A DNA stretch of 26,900 bases from positions 1 to 26,900 of the forward strand of contig CBDUQP010000033.1 of assembly GCA_965369385.1 (NCBI GenBank). The letters are read 5' to 3'. Every line of letters starts with the position of its first letter. The stretch's first letter is position 1. This DNA comes from CBDUQP01 sp965369385 (lineage in GTDB: Bacteria; Planctomycetota; Phycisphaerae; SM23-33). Below the pieces are notes generated by a model that saw only the letters and a program-made list of their open reading frames with translations, was not told the origin of the DNA and did no database searches. The translations under genes were made by a program, and so were the position numbers. Below, one piece after another: positions 24,938-26,900 of the stretch.

Positions 24938-26063
24938 ATGGAACAACGAATTCGCTTGGTTATCGAACAGAATCTGCAGGAGCTGACTATGGCTGAGTTG
25001 AGCCGCAAGTACAACATAAGTCGCAAGACCGGTTACAAATGGCTCTCACGCGCCAAAGCTGAAGGCCTTGAAAGCTTGGTCGACCGTTCACTCGCTCCAC
25101 ATACGCACCCGAATCAGGTATCAGACGATAGCAAACAAGCAGTACTGGCTATGCGTGCCGCTCATCCGACATGGGGTCCGAAGAAGCTGCTTCGGCGGCT
25201 TGAGCATCAAGGCAGTCAGACACCTTGGCCTGCCCGCAGCACTGTTACTGAGATATTGCGACGTAACGGCCTGGTCGTCAATCGTAAGCGGCGGCGGCGA
25301 GTTCCGCCCTATGAAAAGCTCTCTTGTGCTTGCGGTGACCCCAACGATATCTGGTGCGTTGACTTCAAAGGTTGGTTCAAAACCCAGGCCGGTTCGCGTT
25401 GCGATCCGCCGACCATGACCGATGCTCATAGTCGTTAAATCCTTCGCTGCCAGGTGGTGTCTAACAGGTCGGCCGGGCGTGCTGCCTGTGTTTGAAGCCG
25501 CATTCAGAGAATACGGCCTGCCCAGGGCAATCCACAGCGATAACGGGGCTCTCTTTGCATCGCGAGGCTTGGGCGGTTCAAGCCAGCTGAACGTGTAGTG
25601 GATCAAGTTGGGTATAGACCACGAACGCATTCAGCCGGGCAAGCCCCAGCAGAACGGCCGACATGAGCGCATGCACCTGACGCTGAAGTGCGAGACTTGC
25701 TCGCCTTCGGCATCGACGCTACGTGCTCAGCAGAGGGGTTTTGATGTCTTTCCAAAGGAGTTCAACGAGCAGCGTCCGCACGAGGCGTTGGAACTGGCTA
25801 CGCCGAGCGAACTGTATGAGCCGTCGCCACAGCCTTATCCTTCCGGCGAACCGCAGATGAATTATCCTTCGGACTGGTTATGCCGACGAGTTCGAAAGAA
25901 AGGTGGAGTGAAGTTCAAAGGTATATTCTTCCTGAGCCATGTTCTAGCCGGCGAGACAGTGGGCTTTGAGCGCGATCGATGGGCGTTATTGGCGAGTCCA
26001 TTTTGGTGCGAAGGCGTTGGGCATATTCGAGCTGCATCTTCACCGTATGCTCCGTGTGAGTGA
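24938..26063 (+). pseudogene. IS481-family transposase, two stops and a frameshift
   Basis: From ATG 24938: MEQRIRLVIEQNLQELTMAE, then the HTH segment LSRKYNISRKTGYKWLSRAK, WGPKKLLRRLEHQG, and NDIWCVDFKGWF with the first catalytic Asp. A TAA follows DAHSR (25436), where Tyr is expected. A frameshift near 25480 leads to VFEAAFREYGLPRAIHSDNG with the second Asp, and a TAG follows at about 25598. Then come GIDHERIQPGKPQQNGRHER with the Glu and NEQRPHEALELATPSELYEP. All three DDE residues are present, so the loss of function looks recent. The encoded product would be about 370 residues if repaired. Confidence 0.85.
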
Positions 26064-26096
26064 AGCCAAGCGTGCTGGCCTGAGCATAGAATCCGA

Positions 26097-26141
26097 TGCT
26101 GGTAATCCTCCTTCCGCTACGCGCCAGGAGGATTACCAGCA
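26097..26141. terminator. 15-bp perfect hairpin inside the IS481 end
   Basis: TGCTGGTAATCCTCC (26097-26111) pairs perfectly with GGAGGATTACCAGCA (26127-26141) around a 15-base loop. It lies 33 bp after the transposase reading and before the right repeats. There is no clear T run. It could end transposase transcription, or block incoming transcription, as hairpins near IS ends often do. Confidence 0.5.
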
Positions 26142-26479
26142 ATAACAAGAGTGTTACCCATGTGCCTGGACTGAACTGTTACCCATGTAACCGGATTGGA
26201 TCGGGGGGGAGCGATACTCCCGTGGTGCAAGCTTGGCCCCTCCCGAGAGGTTGTATTCGCACCCATCCTTCACACAGTATCTCCATTGGTCCGGGAAGTA
26301 GGCTTATCCAAGAAACTCCTGCTCTGTGAAGAATATGCTATTCTCTTGTGCCCTCACTGATGATGGGTTACGAGAATGCCTATGAAGACCGGCAGAAGTA
26401 CGCTCGCTGTGGCACGGAAGCTGTGCGGGCGACTCAGGCCGTATTACCGAACCTGGCTGATCCACACAGCCCCATATAG

Positions 26480-26562
26480 CTCACCAAGACGCCACTCTTT
26501 GTCCGTCTAGTCGTCAAGGCATTTCACTGCAAAGGCCTTCGCACAATGGAAACTATTCTCTG
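26480..26562 (+). pseudogene. Possible IS4-type transposase fragment
   Basis: The plus strand reads LTKTPLFVRLVVKAFHCKGL followed by RTMETIL. The pattern resembles the LxVRxIRVxVxxKGFRTxxVxLVTTL strand of IS4-like transposases, and it stops abruptly at the IS1182-like end (26563). The piece is short, so the assignment is tentative. In the preceding 26201-26480 I see no gene. Confidence 0.35.
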
Positions 26563-26900
26563 CTAACAGCCCGTTGAAGAAGACGGTTTTCCCTGACATT
26601 GGATCACGGCCGCGGCCCTGCTGCACTATCAGGTTCGCCAGATTATCGCGTGGCTCGCGAGGCGGCTGAGGATGCTTCTTGCGGCGGCCAACATACTGTC
26701 AAATGCACCGAGAACACGGCTCATTGCGTCCTGAAGTGCTCGCGGCTTGCCGATTCCGATCTGGTGCGCATGAGCGGGCTCAGGTTGAAGCCAGCCACGT
26801 GAATCAGTAGACATTTAGGCATGTTCCGGTGCCCTCGCAAATACATTCGACGCATACCGCCCGTCTCGTAGCCGTGCGAGAAAGGACGTTCCAGCAACTC
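26563..26900 (-). pseudogene. IS1182-like transposase 3' end and element end, cut by window edge
   Basis: The element end CAGCCCGTTGAAGAAGACGG starts at 26567, preceded by CTAA (26563-26566). On the minus strand, entering from the window edge, the frame reads ELLERPFSHGYETGGMRRMY, LRGHRNMPKCLLIHVAGFNL and SPLMRT. After a frameshift it continues with QIGIGKPRALQDAMSRVLGA and FDSMLAAARSILSRLA. This is the C-terminal part of the IS1182-like group whose N-terminal part is at 13020-13447. The element continues to the right, outside the window. Confidence 0.75.

Larger units (their letters stand above)
24854..26200 (+). mobile_element. IS481-family element with 24-bp perfect inverted repeats
   Basis: Positions 24854-24877 and 26177-26200 are exact inverted repeats over 24 bp, with core CCGGTTACATGGGTAACA. 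The 12-base motif TGTTACCCATGT occurs again at 26152-26163, 25 bp before its copy in the right repeat (26177-26188), which gives the right end a double binding site. The 1347-bp length and the transposase between fit IS481. No target duplication is visible. The perfect repeats suggest a fairly recent arrival or conversion, although the transposase is broken. Confidence 0.85.

Noticed and set aside
26152..26188. Two direct repeats as a CRISPR-like start
   Set aside because: Only two 12-base copies 25 bp apart, inside an IS481 end; no array or cas genes.

Overview
The window appears to be bacterial chromosomal DNA. It carries a long one-way biosynthetic gene cluster, all on the minus strand, that has been split repeatedly by insertion sequences (IS). 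Start codons are ATG, GTG or TTG with Shine-Dalgarno-like sequences, and genes overlap by ATGA or are separated by one to about twenty bases. The IS mixture (IS3, ISL3, IS630, IS5/IS427, IS1182-like, ISKra4, IS481) fits an environmental or uncultured Gram-negative lineage such as Planctomycetota or a candidate phylum. The species cannot be named from sequence alone. No rRNA, tRNA, CRISPR array or phage module was seen.

Layout in transcription order, from high to low coordinates. Block A (24.8-21.9 kb) is a tight operon: a PglD/NeuD-like sugar acyltransferase, a DegT-family PLP aminotransferase and a SPASM-type radical SAM protein. A stretch of IS debris follows (21.9-19.5 kb), containing an ISKra4 transposase interrupted by a 159-bp MITE-like element, a near-consensus promoter and an IS3 orfA relic. 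Block B (19.4-16.2 kb) holds a membrane GT2 glycosyltransferase, a UDP-galactopyranose-mutase-like flavoprotein and a DPM1-like GT2. An IS630 relic sits next to the damaged 5' end of a YdjC-type carbohydrate deacetylase (15.2-14.3 kb), followed by IS427 and IS1182-like relics. Block C (12.9-6.7 kb) holds a B12-binding radical SAM protein, an unknown secreted or anchored protein, a double alpha/beta-hydrolase and a DUF362-ferredoxin protein. ISL3 and IS3 scraps lie between it and block D (5.8-1.4 kb), which holds a ketosynthase fused to a degenerate second ketosynthase-like half, a GT4 glycosyltransferase and an AMP-forming acyl/aryl ligase. An IS3 element ends the window at the left. At the right, an IS481 element and an IS1182-like element lie upstream of block A.

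Inferred joint role: amino-sugar formation, sugar ring remodelling, several glycosyl transfers, deacetylation, acyl activation and ketide condensation. These would together build an acylated or polyketide-decorated glycolipid or cell-surface saccharide, with radical SAM and Fe-S steps. The fused hydrolase and the ligase resemble accessory genes of exosortase-A exopolysaccharide loci, but no exosortase is present here. Every transposase seen is broken, while almost all biosynthetic genes are open. This suggests the cluster is still under selection although its operon has been fragmented.
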